Program-made: the position numbers and the translations under genes | Origin: Agrostemma githago | Lineage: Eukaryota; Streptophyta; Magnoliopsida; Caryophyllales; Caryophyllaceae | Reading direction: 5' to 3' | DNA length: 64,000 bases | NCBI GenBank assembly: GCA_958450325.1 | Contig: OY288254.1 | Location: 32,125,577-32,189,576 of the forward strand | Shown here: positions 9,724-21,378 of the stretch, one piece after another | Position numbering within the stretch: the stretch's first letter is position 1 | Layout: each line of letters opens with the position of its first letter | Notes under the pieces: generated by a model | The model's database searches: none | What the model was told of the DNA's origin: nothing | Seen by the model: the letters and a program-made list of their open reading frames with translations, nothing else

Positions 9724-12000
9724 GTCCCGTCTTATGCAGTACCCTACTCTTAGGGTTCAGTGCCCCATCTTTGAATCACATTCACGACAGGGTTCACCAA
9801 TACCCTCTTAGGGTTAAGTTTGTTGCGGGTTTAGTGACCTTGAATAACGAAAAGGATTTAGGGTTGGATTAGGCGGAGCCGCGAAGCGCATTCGCCTAAT
9901 CCAACCCTAAACCCTTTTCCGTCCCGTCTTATGCAGTACCCTACTATTAAGGTTCAGTTCCCCATCTTTGAATCACATCCACGACAGGGTTCACCAATAG
10001 CCTCTTAGGGTTCAGTTTGTTGCGGGTTTAGTGACCTTGAATAAGGAAAAGGGTTTAGGGTTGGATTAGGCGGAGCCGCGAAGCGGGTCCGCCTAATCCA
10101 ACCCTAAACCCTTTTCCGTCCTTGAATAAGGAAAAGGGTTTAGGGTTGGATTAGGCGTAGCCGCGAAGCGGGTTCGCCTAATCCAACTCTAAACCCTTTT
10201 CCGTCCCGTCTTATGCAGTACCCTACTCTTAGGGTTCAGTGCCCCATCTTTGAATCACATTCACGACAGGGTTCACCAATACCCTCTTAGGGTTAAGTTT
10301 ATTGCGGGTTTATTGACCATGAATAAGGAAAAGGGTTTAGGGTTGGATTAGGCGGAGCCGCGAAGCGGGTCCGCCTAATCCAACCCTAAACCCTTTTCCG
10401 TCCCGTCTTACGCAGTACCCTACTCTTAAGGTTCAGTGCCCCATCTTTGAATCACATCCACGACAGGGTTCACCAATACCCTCTTAGGGTTCAATTTGTT
10501 GCGGGTTTAGTGACCTTGAATAAGGAAAAGGGTTTAGGGTTGGATTAGGCGGAGCCGCGAAGCGCGTTCGCCTAATCCAACCCTAAACCCTTTTCCGTCC
10601 CGTCTTATGCAGTACCCTACTCTTAAGGATCAGTGCCCCATCTTTGAATCACATCCACGACAGGGTTCACCAATACCCTCTTAGGGTTCAGTTTGTTGCG
10701 GGTTTAGTGACCTTGAATAAGGAAAAGGGTTTAGGGTTGGATTAGGCGGAGCCGCAAAGCGGGTCCGCCTAATCCAACCCTAAACCCTTTTCCGTCCTTG
10801 AATAAGGAAAAGAGTTTAGGGTTGGATTAGGCGGAGCCACGAAGCGGGTTCGCCTAATCCAACCCTAAACCCTTTTCCGTCCCGTCTTATGCAGTACCCT
10901 ACTCTTAAGGTTCAGTGCCCCATCTTTGAATCACATTCACGACAGGGTTCACCAATACCCTCTTAGGGTTCAGTTTGTTGCGGGTTTAGTGACCTTGAAT
11001 AAGGAAAGGAGTTTAGGGTTGGATTAGGCGGAGCCGCGAAGCGGGTCCGCCTAATCCAACCCTAAACCCTTTTCCGTCCCGTCTTACGCAGTACCCTACT
11101 CTTAAGGTTCAGTGCCCCATCTTTGAATCACATCCACGACAGGGTTCACCAATACTCTCTTAGGGTTCAGTTTGTTGCGGGTTTAGTGACCTTGAATAAG
11201 GAAAAGGGTTTAGGGTTGGATTAGGCGGAGCCGCGAAGCGGGTCCGCCTAATCCAACCCTAAACCCTTTTCCGTTCTTGAATAAGGAAAAGGGTTTAGGG
11301 TTGGATTAGGCGTAGCCGCGAAGCGGGTTCGCCTAATCCAACTCTAAACCCTTTTCCGTCCCGTCTTATGCAGTACCCTACTCTTAAGGTTCAGTGCCCC
11401 ATCTTTGAATCACATCCACGACAGGGTTCACCAATACCCTCTTAGGGTTATGTTTGTTGCGGGTTTAGTGACCATGAATAAGGAAAAGGGTTTAGGGTTG
11501 AATTAGGCGGAGCCGCGAAGCGGGTCCGCCTAATCCAACCCTAAACCCTTTTCCGTCCCGTCTTACGCAGTACCCTACTCTTAATGTTCAGTGCCCCATC
11601 TTTGAATCACATCCACGACAGGGTTCACCAATACTCTCTTAGGGTTCAGTTTGTTGCGAGTTTAGTGACCTTGAATAAGGAAAAGGGTTTAGGGTTGGAT
11701 TAGGCGGAGCCGCGAAGCGGGTCCGCCTAATCCAACCCTAAACCCTTTTCTGTCCTTGAATAAGGAAAAGGGTTTAGGGTTGGATTAGGCGTAGCCGCGA
11801 AGCGGGTTCGCCTAATCCAACTCTAAACCCTTTTCCGTCCCGTCTTATGCAGTACCCTACTCTTAGGGTTCAGTGCCCCATCTTTGAATCACATTCACGA
11901 CAGGGTTTACCAATACCCTCTTAGGGTTAAGTTTATTGCGGGTTTATTGACCATGAATAAGGAAAAGGGTTTAGGGTTGGATTAGGCGGAGCCGCGAAGC

Positions 12001-12030
12001 GGGTCCGCCTAATCCAACCCCAAAACCCTT
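12001..12030. other. One-base insertion in a left arm
   Basis: The arm reads CCAACCCCAAAACCC instead of CCAACCCTAAACCC, one base longer, and so lengthens this monomer to 198 bp. It is absent from the matching place in the second 5,409-bp copy and therefore arose after, or was lost since, the duplication. Confidence 0.85.
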
Positions 12031-12834
12031 TTCCGTCCCGTCTTACGCAGTACCCTACTCTTAAGGTTCAGTGCCCCATCTTTGAATCACATCCACGACA
12101 GGGTTCACCAATACCCTCTTAGGGTTCAGTTTGTTGCAGGTTTAGTGACCTTGAATAAGGAAAAGGGTTTAGGGTTGGATTAGGCGGAGCCGCGAAGCGC
12201 GTTCGCCTAATCCAACCCTAAACCCTTTTCCGTCCCGTCTTATGCAGTACCCTACTCTTAAGGATCAGTGCCCCATCTTTGAATCACATCCACGACAGGG
12301 TTCACCAATACCCTCTTAGGGTTCAGTTTGTTGCGGGTTTAGTGACCTTGAATAAGGAAAAGGGTTTAGGGTTGGATTAGGCGGAGCCGCAAAGCGGGTC
12401 CGCCTAATCCAACCCTAAACCCTTTTCCGTCCTTGAATAAGGAAAAGAGTTTAGGGTTGGATTAGGCGGAGCCACGAAGCGGGTTCGCCTAATCCAACCC
12501 TAAACCCTTTTCTGTCCCGTCTTATGCAGTACCCTACTCTTAAGGTTCAGTGCCCCATCTTTGAATCACATTCACGACAGGGTTCACCAATACCCTCTTA
12601 GGGTTAAGTTTGTTGCGGGTTTAGTGACCATGAATAAGGAAAAGGGTTTAGGGTTGGATTAGGCGGAGCCGCGAAGCGGGTCCGCCTAATCCAACCCTAA
12701 ACCCTTTTCCGTCCCGTATTATGCAGTACCCTACTCTTAAGGTTCAGTGCCCCATCTTTGAATCACATTCACGACAGGGTTCACCAATACCCTCTTAGGG
12801 TTCAGTTTGTTGCGGGTTTAGTGACCTTGAATAA

Positions 12835-12907
12835 GGAAAAGGGTTTAGGGTTGGATTAGGCGGACCCGCAAAGCGGGTCCGCCTAATCCAACCCTAAACC
12901 CTTTTCC
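12835..12907. other. Perfect 35-bp junction hairpin, AAA loop
   Basis: Fourth occurrence of the symmetrical GGACCCGCAAAGCGGGTCC core, again directly before a short unit (join at 12908). It sits at the boundary between the two 5,409-bp copies and has no counterpart at the end of copy 2. Confidence 0.9.
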
Positions 12908-12957
12908 GTCCTTGAATAAGGAAAAGGGTTTAGGGTTGGATTAGGCGGAGCCGCGAA

Positions 12958-15900
12958 GCGCGTTCGCCTAATCCAACCCTAAACCCTTTTCCGTCCCGTC
13001 TTATGCAGTACCCTACTATTAAGGTTCAGTTCCCCATCTTTGAATCACATCCACAACAGGGTTTACCAATACCCTCTTAGGGTTCAGTTTGTTGCGGGGT
13101 TAGTGACCTTGAATAAGGAAAAGGGTTTAGGGTTGGATTAGGCGGAGCCGTGAAGCGGGTCCGCCTAATCCAACCCTAAACCCTTTTCCGTCCCGTCTTA
13201 TGCAGTACCCTACTCTTAAGGTTCAATGCCCCACCTTTGAATCACATTCACGACAGGGTTCACCAATACCCTCTTAGGGTTCAGTTTGTTGCGGGTTTAG
13301 TGACCTTGAATAAGGAAAAGGGTTTAGGGTTGGATTAGGCGGAGCCGCGAAGCGCGTTCGCCTAATCCAACCCTAAACCCTTTTCCGTCCCGTCTTATGC
13401 AGTACCCTACTATTAAGGTTCAGTTCCCCATCTTTGAATCACATCCACGACAGGGTTCACCAATAGCCTCTTAGGGTTCAGTTTGTTGCGGGTTTAGTGA
13501 CCTTGAATAAGGAAAAGGGTTTAGGGTTGGATTAGGCGGAGCCGTGAAGCGGGTCCGCCTAATCCAACCCTAAACCCTTTTCCTTCCCGTCTTATGCAGT
13601 ACCCTACTCTTAAGGATCAGTGCCCCATCTTTGAATCACATCCACGACAGGGTTCACCAATACCCTCTTAGGGTTCAGTTTGTTGCGGGTTTAGTGACCT
13701 TGAATAAGGAAAAGGGTTTAGGGTTGGATTAGGCGGAGCCGCGAAGCGGGTCCGCCTAATCCAACCCTAAACCCTTTTCCGTCCCGTCTTACGCAGTACC
13801 CTACTCTTAAGGTTCGGTGCCCCATCTTTGAATCACATCCACGACAGGGTTCACCAATACCCTCTTAGGGTTCAGTTTGTTGCGGGTTTAGTGACCTTGA
13901 ATAACGAAAAGGGTTTAGGGTTGGATTAGGCGGAGCCGCGAAGCGCGTTCGCCTAATCCAACCCTAAACCCTTTTCCATCCCGTCTTATGCAGTACCCTA
14001 CTATTAAGGTTCAGTTCCCCATCTTTGAATCACATCCACGACAGGGTTCACCAATAGCCTCCTAGGGTTCAGTTTGTTGCGGGTTTAGTGACCTTGAATA
14101 AGGAAAAGGGTTTAGGGTTGGATTACGCGGAGCCGTGAAGCGGGTCCGCCTAATCCAACCCTAAACCCTTTTCCTTCCCGTCTTATGCAGTACACTACTC
14201 TTAAGGATCAGTGCCCCATCTTTGAATCACATCCACGACAGGGTTCACCAATACCCTCTTAGGGTTCAGTTTGTTGCGGGTTTAGTGACCTTGAATAAGG
14301 AAAAGGGTTTAGGGTTGGATTAGGCGGAGCCGCAGAGCGGGTCCGCCTAATCCAACCTTAAACCCTTTTCCGTCCTTGAATAAGGAAAAGAATTTAGGGT
14401 TGGATTAGGCGGAGCCACGAAGCGGGTTCGCCTAATCCAACCCTAAACCCTTTTCCGTCCCGTCTTATGCAGTACCCTACTCTTAAGGTTCAGTGCCCCA
14501 TCTTTGAATCACATTTACGACAGGGTTCACCAATACCCTCTTAGGGTTAAGTTTGTTGCGGGTTTAGTGACCATGAATAAGTAAAAGGGTTTAGGGTTGG
14601 ATTAGGCGGAGCCGCGAAGCGGGTCCGCCTAATCCAACCCTAAACCCTTTTCCGCCCCGTATTATGCAGTACCCTACTCTTAAGGTTCAGTGCCCCATCT
14701 TTGAATCACATCCACGACAGGGTTCACCAATACCCTCTTAGGGTTCAGTTTGTTGCGGGTTTAGTGACCTTGAATAAGGAAAGGGGTTTAGGGTTGGATT
14801 AGGCGGAGCCGCGAAGCGGGTCCGCCTAATCCAACCCTAAACCCTTTTCCGTCCCGTCTTACGCAGTACCCTACTCTTAAGGTTCAGTGCCCCATCTTTG
14901 AATCACATCCACGACAGGGTTCACCAATACTCACTTAGGGTTCAGTTTGTTGCGGGTTTAGTGACCTTGAATAAGGAAAAGGGTTTAGGGTTGGATTAGG
15001 CGGAGCCGCGAAGCGGGTCCGCCTAATCCAACCCTAAACCCTTTTCCGTCCTTGAATAAGGAAAAGGGTTTAGAGTTGGATTAGGCGTAGCCGCGAAGCG
15101 GGTTTGCCTAATCCAACTCTAAACCCTTTTCCGTCCCGTCTTATGCAGTACCCTACTCTTAGGGTTCAGTGCCCCATCTTTGAATCACATTCACGACAGG
15201 GTTCACCAATACCCTCTTAGGGTTAAGTTTGTTGCGGGTTTAGTGACCTTGAATAACGAAAAGGATTTAGGGTTGGATTAGGCGGAGCCGCGAAGCGCAT
15301 TCGCCTAATCCAACCCTAAACCCTTTTCCGTCCCGTCTTATGCAGTACCCTACTATTAAGGTTCAGTTCCCCATCTTTGAATCACATCCACGACAGGGTT
15401 CACCAATAGCCTCTTAGGGTTCAGTTTGTTGCGGGTTTAGTGACCTTGAATAAGGAAAAGGGTTTAGGGTTGGATTAGGCGGAGCCGCGAAGCGGGTCCG
15501 CCTAATCCAACCCTAAACCCTTTTCCGTCCTTGAATAAGGAAAAGGGTTTAGGGTTGGATTAGGCGTAGCCGCGAAGCGGGTTCGCCTAATCCAACTCTA
15601 AACCCTTTTCCGTCCCGTCTTATGCAGTACCCTACTCTTAGGGTTCAGTGCCCCATCTTTGAATCACATTCACGACAGGGTTCACCAATACCCTCTTAGG
15701 GTTAAGTTTATTGCGGGTTTATTGACCATGAATAAGGAAAAGGGTTTAGGGTTGGATTAGGCGGAGCCGCGAAGCGGGTCCGCCTAATCCAACCCTAAAC
15801 CCTTTTCCGTCCCGTCTTACGCAGTACCCTACTCTTAAGGTTCAGTGCCCCATCTTTGAATCACATCCACGACAGGGTTCACCAATACCCTCTTAGGGTT

Positions 15901-18242
15901 CAATTTGTTGCGGGTTTAGTGACCTTGAATAAGGAAAAGGGTTTAGGGTTGGATTAGGCGTAGCCGCGAAGCGCGTTCGCCTAATCCAACCCTAAACCCT
16001 TTTCCGTCCCGTCTTATGCAGTACCCTACTCTTAAGGATCAGTGCCCCATCTTTGAATCACATCCACGACAGGGTTCACCAATACCCTCTTAGGGTTCAG
16101 TTTGTTGCGGGTTTAGTGACCTTGAATAAGGAAAAGGGTTTAGGGTTGGATTAGGCGGAGCCGCAAAGCGGGTCCGCCTAATCCAACCCTAAACCCTTTT
16201 CCGTCCTTGAATAAGGAAAAGAGTTTAGGGTTGGATTAGGCGGAGCCACGAAGCGGGTTCGCCTAATCCAACCCTAAACCCTTTTCCGTCCCGTCTTATG
16301 CAGTACCCTACTCTTAAGGTTCAGTGCCCCATCTTTGAATCACATTCACGACAGGGTTCACCAATACCCTCTTAGGGTTCAGTTTGTTGCGGGTTTAGTG
16401 ACCTTGAATAAGGAAAGGAGTTTAGGGTTGGATTAGGCGGAGCCGCGAAGCGGGTCCGCCTAATCCAACCCTAAACCCTTTTCCGTCCCGTCTTACGCAG
16501 TACCCTACTCTTAAGGTTCAGTGCCCCATCTTTGAATCACATCCACGACAGGGTTCACCAATACTCTCTTAGGGTTCAGTTTGTTGCGGGTTTAGTGACC
16601 TTGAATAAGGAAAAGGGTTTAGGGTTGGATTAGGCGGAGCCGCGAAGCGGGTCCGCCTAATCCAACCCTAAACCCTTTTCCGTTCTTGAATAAGGAAAAG
16701 GGTTTAGGGTTGGATTAGGCGTAGCCGCGAAGCGGGTTCGCCTAATCCAACTCTAAACCCTTTTCCGTCCCGTCTTATGCAGTACCCTACTCTTAAGGTT
16801 CAGTGCCCCATCTTTGAATCACATCCACGACAGGGTTCACCAATACCCTCTTAGGGTTATGTTTGTTGCGGGTTTAGTGACCATGAATAAGGAAAAGGGT
16901 TTAGGGTTGAATTAGGCGGAGCCGCGAAGCGGGTCCGCCTAATCCAACCCTAAACCCTTTTCCGTCCCGTCTTACGCAGTACCCTACTCTTAAGGTTCAG
17001 TGCCCCATCTTTGAATCACATCCACGACAGGGTTCACCAATACTCTCTTAGGGTTCAGTTTGATGCGAGTTTAGTGACCTTGAATAAGGAAAAGGGTTTA
17101 GGGTTGGATTAGGCGGAGCCGCGAAGCGGGTCCGCCTAATCCAACCCTAAACCCTTTTCTGTCCTTGAATAAGGAAAAGGGTTTAGGGTTGGATTAGGCG
17201 TAGCCGCGAAGCGGGTTCGCCTAATCCAACTCTAAACCCTTTTCCGTCCCGTCTTATGCAGTACCCTACTCTTAGGGTTCAGTGCCCCATCTTTGAATCA
17301 CATTCACGACAGGGTTTACCAATACCCTCTTAGGGTTAAGTTTATTGCGGGTTTATTGACCATGAATAAGGAAAAGGGTTTAGGGTTGGATTAGGCGGAG
17401 CCGCGAAGCGGGTCCGCCTAATCCAACCCTAAACCCTTTTCCGTCCCGTCTTACGCAGTACCCTCCTCTTAAGGTTCAGTGCCCCATCTTTGAATCACAT
17501 CCACGACAGGGTTCACCAATACCCTCTTAGGGTTCAGTTTGTTGCAGGTTTAGTGACCTTGAATAAGGAAAAGGGTTTAGGGTTGGATTAGGCGGAGCCG
17601 CGAAGCGCGTTCGCCTAATCCAACCCTAAACCCTTTTCCGTCCCGTCTTATGCAGTACCCTACTCTTAAGGATCAGTGCCCCATCTTTGAATCACATCCA
17701 CGACAGGGTTCACCAATACCCTCTTAGGGTTCAGTTTGTTGCGGATTTAGTGACCTTGAATAAGGAAAAGGGTTTAGGGTTGGATTAGGCGGAGCCGCAA
17801 AGCGGGTCCGCCTAATCCAACCCTAAACCCTTTTCCGTCCTTGAATAAGGAAAAGAGTTTAGGGTTGGATTAGGCGGAGCCACGAAGCGGGTTCGCCTAA
17901 TCCAACCCTAAACCCTTTTCTGTCCCGTCTTATGCAGTACCCTACTCTTAAGGTTCAGTGCCCCATCTTTGAATCACATTCACGACAGGGTTCACCAATA
18001 CCCTCTTAGGGTTAAGTTTGTTGCGGGTTTAGTGACCATGAATAAGGAAAAGGGTTTAGGGTTGGATTAGGCGGAGCCGCGAAGCGGGTCCGCCTAATCC
18101 AACCCTAAACCCTTTTCCGTCCCGTATTATGCAGTACCCTACTCTTAAGGTTCAGTGCCCCATCTTTGAATCACATCCACGACAGGGTTCACCAATACCC
18201 TCTTAGGGTTCAGTTTGTTGCGGGTTTAGTGACCTTGAATAA
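12958..18242. repeat. 5,409-bp block, copy 2
   Basis: Second copy, directly adjoining the first. Similarity to copy 1 holds to about 18,242 (12,834 in copy 1), where this copy reads AAAGGAGTTTAGGG and copy 1 reads AAAAGGGTTTAGGG. Private changes include GGTTCAATGCC near 13,226, CCATCCCG near 13,978, GGCGTAGCC near 15,960, TTGATGCGAG near 17,061, CCCTCCTCTT near 17,461 and GCGGATTTAG near 17,743. The few differences imply recent duplication by unequal exchange or amplification, or an assembly artefact; read depth would tell. Confidence 0.88.
15060..15132. other. Junction hairpin with a compensated arm mutation (copy)
   Basis: Duplicate of 9651-9723 within block copy 2: A at 15074 faces T at 15118. 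It adds no independent evidence for the event but shows that it preceded the block duplication. Confidence 0.85.
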
Positions 18243-19547
18243 GGAAAGGAGTTTAGGGTTGGATTAGGCGGAGCCGCGAAGCGGGTCCGCCTAATCCAAC
18301 CCTAAACCCTTTTCCGTCCCGTCTTACGCAGTACCCTACTCTTAAGGTTCAGTGCCCCATCTTTGAATCACATCCACGACAGGGTTCACCAATACTCTCT
18401 TAGGGTTCAGTTTGTTGCGGGTTTAGTGACCTTGAATAAGGAAAAGGGTTTAGTGTTGGATTAGGCGGAGCCGCGAAGCGGGTCCGCCTAATCCAACCCT
18501 AAACCCTTTTCCGTTCTTGAATAAGGAAAAGGGTTTAGGGTTGGATTAGGCGTAGCCGCGAAGCGGGTTCGCCTAATCCAACTCTAAACCCTTTTCCGTC
18601 CCGTCTTATGCAGTACCCTACTCTTAGGGTTCAGTGCCCCATCTTTGAATTACATTCACGACAGGGTTCACCAATACCCTCTTAGGGTTAAGTTTATTGC
18701 GGGTTTATTGACCATGAATAAGGAAAAGGGTTTAGGGTTGGATTAGGCGGAGCCGCGAAGCGGGTTCGCCTAATTGAACCTTAAATCCTTTTCCGTCCCG
18801 TCTTATGCAGTACCCTACTCTTAAGGTTCAGTGCCCCATCTTTGAATCACATCCAAGAAAGGGTTCACCAATACCCTCTTAGGGTTCAGTTTGTTGAGGG
18901 TTTAGTGACCTTGAATAAGGAAAAGGGTTTAGGGTTGGATTAGGCGGAGCCGCGAAGCGGGTTCGCCTAATCCAACCCTAAACCCTTTTCCGTCCCGTCT
19001 TATGCAGTACCCTACTCTTAAGGTTCAGTGCCCCATCTTTGAATCACATCCACGACAGGGTTCACCAATACCCTCTTAGGGTTCAGTTTGTTGCGGGTTT
19101 AGTGACCTTGAATAAGGAAAAGGGTTTAGGGTTGGATTAGGCGGAGCCGCGAAGCGGGTCCGCCTAATCCAACCCTAAACCCTTTTCCGTCCCGTCTTAT
19201 GCGGTACCCTACTCTTAAGGTTCAGTGCCCCATCTTTGAATCACATCCACGACAGGGTTTACCAATACCCTCTTAGGGTTCAGTTTGTTGCGGGTTTAGT
19301 GACCTTGAATAAGGAAAGGGGTTTAGGGTTGGATTAGGCGGAGCTGCGAAGCGGGTCCGCCTAATCCAACCCTAAACCCTTTTCCGTCCCGTCTTACGCA
19401 GTACCCTACTCTTAAGGTTCAGTGCCCCATCTTTGAATCACATCCACGACAGGGTTCACCAATACCCTCTTAGGGTTCAGTTTGTTGCGGGTTTAGTGAC
19501 CTTGAATAAGGAAAAGGGTTTAGGGTTGGATTAGGCGGACCCGCTTT
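17802..19547. repeat. 1,746-bp block, copy 1
   Basis: Eight full monomers and two short units (8x197 + 2x85 = 1,746). Markers recurring at +1,746 are TTTCTGTCCCG near 17,919, AAAGGAGTTTAGGG near 18,245, TTTAGTGTTGG near 18,451, GAATTACATTC near 18,648, TAATTGAACCTTAAATCC at 18,771, CCAAGAAAGG near 18,853 and TTATGCGGTACC near 19,197. It ends at the flipped junction core at 19,537. Confidence 0.85.
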
Positions 19548-19582
19548 GCGGCTCCGCCTAATCCAACCCTAAACCCTTTTCC
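19510..19582. other. Junction hairpin with inverted (flipped) core
   Basis: Positions 19537-19555 read GGACCCGCTTTGCGGCTCC, the exact reverse complement of GGAGCCGCAAAGCGGGTCC, a common core elsewhere (for example near 10,747). The flanking arms keep the normal orientation, so the 19-bp core has been inverted in place, as expected from recombination or template switching within the inverted arms. The following short unit has the unusual join GTACTTGAAT at 19583. Confidence 0.9.
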
Positions 19583-19632
19583 GTACTTGAATAAGGAAAA
19601 GAGTTTAGGGTTGGATTAGGCGGAGCCACGAA
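19548..19632. repeat. Short unit with GTACTTGAAT join
   Basis: 85-bp unit following the flipped junction. The only short unit seen with GTAC at the join; it probably arose by substitution from the GTCC form. The right arm also has AAAAGAGTTTAGGG, shared with short units near 10,810, 12,445, 16,220, 17,850, 23,790 and 26,130. Confidence 0.85.
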
Positions 19633-21293
19633 GCGGGTTCGCCTAATCCAACCCTAAACCCTTTTCTGTCCCGTCTTATGCAGTACCCTACTCTTAAGGT
19701 TCAGTGCCCCATCTTTGAATCACATTCACGACATGGTTCACCAATACCCTCTTAGGGTTAAGTTTGTTGCGGGTTTAGTGACCATGAATAAGGAAAAGGG
19801 TTTAGGGTTGGATTAGGCGGAGCCGCGAAGCGGGTCCGCCTAATCCAACCCTAAACCCTTTTCCGTCCCGTCTTATGCGGTACCCTACTCTTAAGGTTCA
19901 GTGCCCCATCTTTGAATCACATCCACGACAGGGTTTACCAATACCCTCTTAGGGTTCAGTTTGTTGCGGGTTTAGTGACCTTGAATAAGGAAAGGAGTTT
20001 AGGGTTGGATTAGGCGGAGCCGCGAAGCGGGTCCGCCTAATCCAACCCTAAACCCTTTTCCGTCCCGTCTTACGCAGTACCCTACTCTTAAGGTTCAGTG
20101 CCCCATCTTCGAATCACATCCACGACAGGGTTCACCAATACTCTCTTAGGGTTCAGTTTGTTGCGGGTTTAGTGACCTTGAATAAGGAAAAGGGTTTAGT
20201 GTTGGATTAGGCGGAGCCGCGAAGCGGGTCCGCCTAATCCAACCCTAAACCCTTTTCCGTTCTTGAATAAGGAAAAGGGTTTAGGGTTGGATTAGGCGTA
20301 GCCGCGAAGCGGGTTCGCCTAATCCAACTCTAAACCCTTTTCCGTCCCGTCTTATGCAGTACCCTACTCTTAGGGTTCAGTGCCCCATCTTTGAATTACA
20401 TTCACGACAGGGTTCACCAATACCCTCTTAGGGTTAAGTTTATTGCGGGTTTATTGACCATGAATAAGGAAAAGGGTTTAGGGTTGGATTAGGCGGAGCC
20501 GCGAAGCGGGTTCGCCTAATTGAACCTTAAATCCTTTTCCGTCCCATCTTATGCAGTACCCTACTCTTAAGGTTCAGTGCCCCATCTTTGAATCACATCC
20601 AAGAAAGGGTTCACCAATACCCTCTTAGGGTTCAGTTTGTTGAGGGTTTAGTGACCTTGAATAAGGAAAAGGGTTTAGGGTTGGATTAGGCGGAGCCGCG
20701 AAGCGGGTTCGCCTAATCCAACCCTAAACCCTTTTCCGTCCCGTCTTATGCAGTACCCTACTCTTAAGGTTCAGTGCCCCATCTTTGAATCACATCCACG
20801 ACAGGGTTCACCAATACCCTCTTAGGGTTCAGTTTGTTGCTGGTTTAGTGACCTTGAATAAGGAAAAGGGTTTAGGGTTGGATTAGGCGGAGCCGCGAAG
20901 CGGGTCCGCCTAATCCAACCTTAAACCCTTTTCCGTCCCGTCTTATGCGGTACCCTACTCTTAAGGTTCAGTGCCCCATCTTTGAATCACATCCACGACA
21001 GGGTTTACCAATACCCTCTTAGGGTTCAGTTTGTTGCGGGTTTAGTGACCTTGAATAAGGAAAGGGGTTTAGGGTTGGATTAGGCGGAGCCGCGAAGCGG
21101 GTCCGCCTAATCCAACCCTAAACCCTTTTCCGTCCCGTCTTACGCAGTACCCTACTCTTAAGGTTCAGTGCCCCATCTTTGAATCACATCCACGACAGGG
21201 TTCACCAATACTCTCTTAGGGTTCAGTTTGTTGCGGGTTTAGTGACCTTGAATAAGGAAAAGGGTTTAGGGTTGGATTAGGCGGAGCCGCGAA
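19548..21293. repeat. 1,746-bp block, copy 2
   Basis: Tandem copy of 17802-19547. It differs by TTATGCGGTACC in place of TATTATGCAG in its second full unit, TCCCATCTTATG near 20,540 and GTTGCTGGTTT near 20,838. These last two changes recur near 24,737/27,077 and 27,373, linking this copy to the larger duplications downstream. Confidence 0.83.
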
Positions 21294-21378
21294 GCGGGTC
21301 CGCCTAATCCAACCCTAAACCCTTTTCCGTCCATGAATAAGGAAAAGGGTTTAGGGTTGGATTAGGCGTAGCCGCGAA
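21294..21378. repeat. Short unit with GTCCATGAATAAGG join
   Basis: This 85-bp unit joins to CATGAATAAGG rather than CTTGAATAAGG. Full monomers exist in both forms (GACCTTGAAT and GACCATGAAT), so it may be an independent deletion from a CATGAAT monomer, a gene conversion, or a T-to-A substitution. The corresponding copy 6,729 bp downstream (join 28058) has CTTGAAT. Confidence 0.85.

Larger units (their letters stand above)
7549..12957. repeat. 5,409-bp block, copy 1
   Basis: First copy of a long duplicated block of 24 full monomers, 8 short units and one extra base. Markers shared with copy 2 at exactly +5,409 include AATAGCCTCCTAGGG at 8648, TACACTACTC at 8782, CCAACCTTAAACCC and AAAAGAATTTAGGG near 8,946-8,990, AAGTAAAAGGG near 9,170, and AATACTCACTTAGGG at 9521. 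After about 12,015 the offset is 5,408, because copy 1 has one extra base in CCAACCCCAAAACCC. Differences between copies are few (for example GATGCGC near 8,533, AATATCCTC near 9,322 and TTAATGTTC near 11,584), roughly a dozen by eye over 5.3 kb. Confidence 0.9.
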
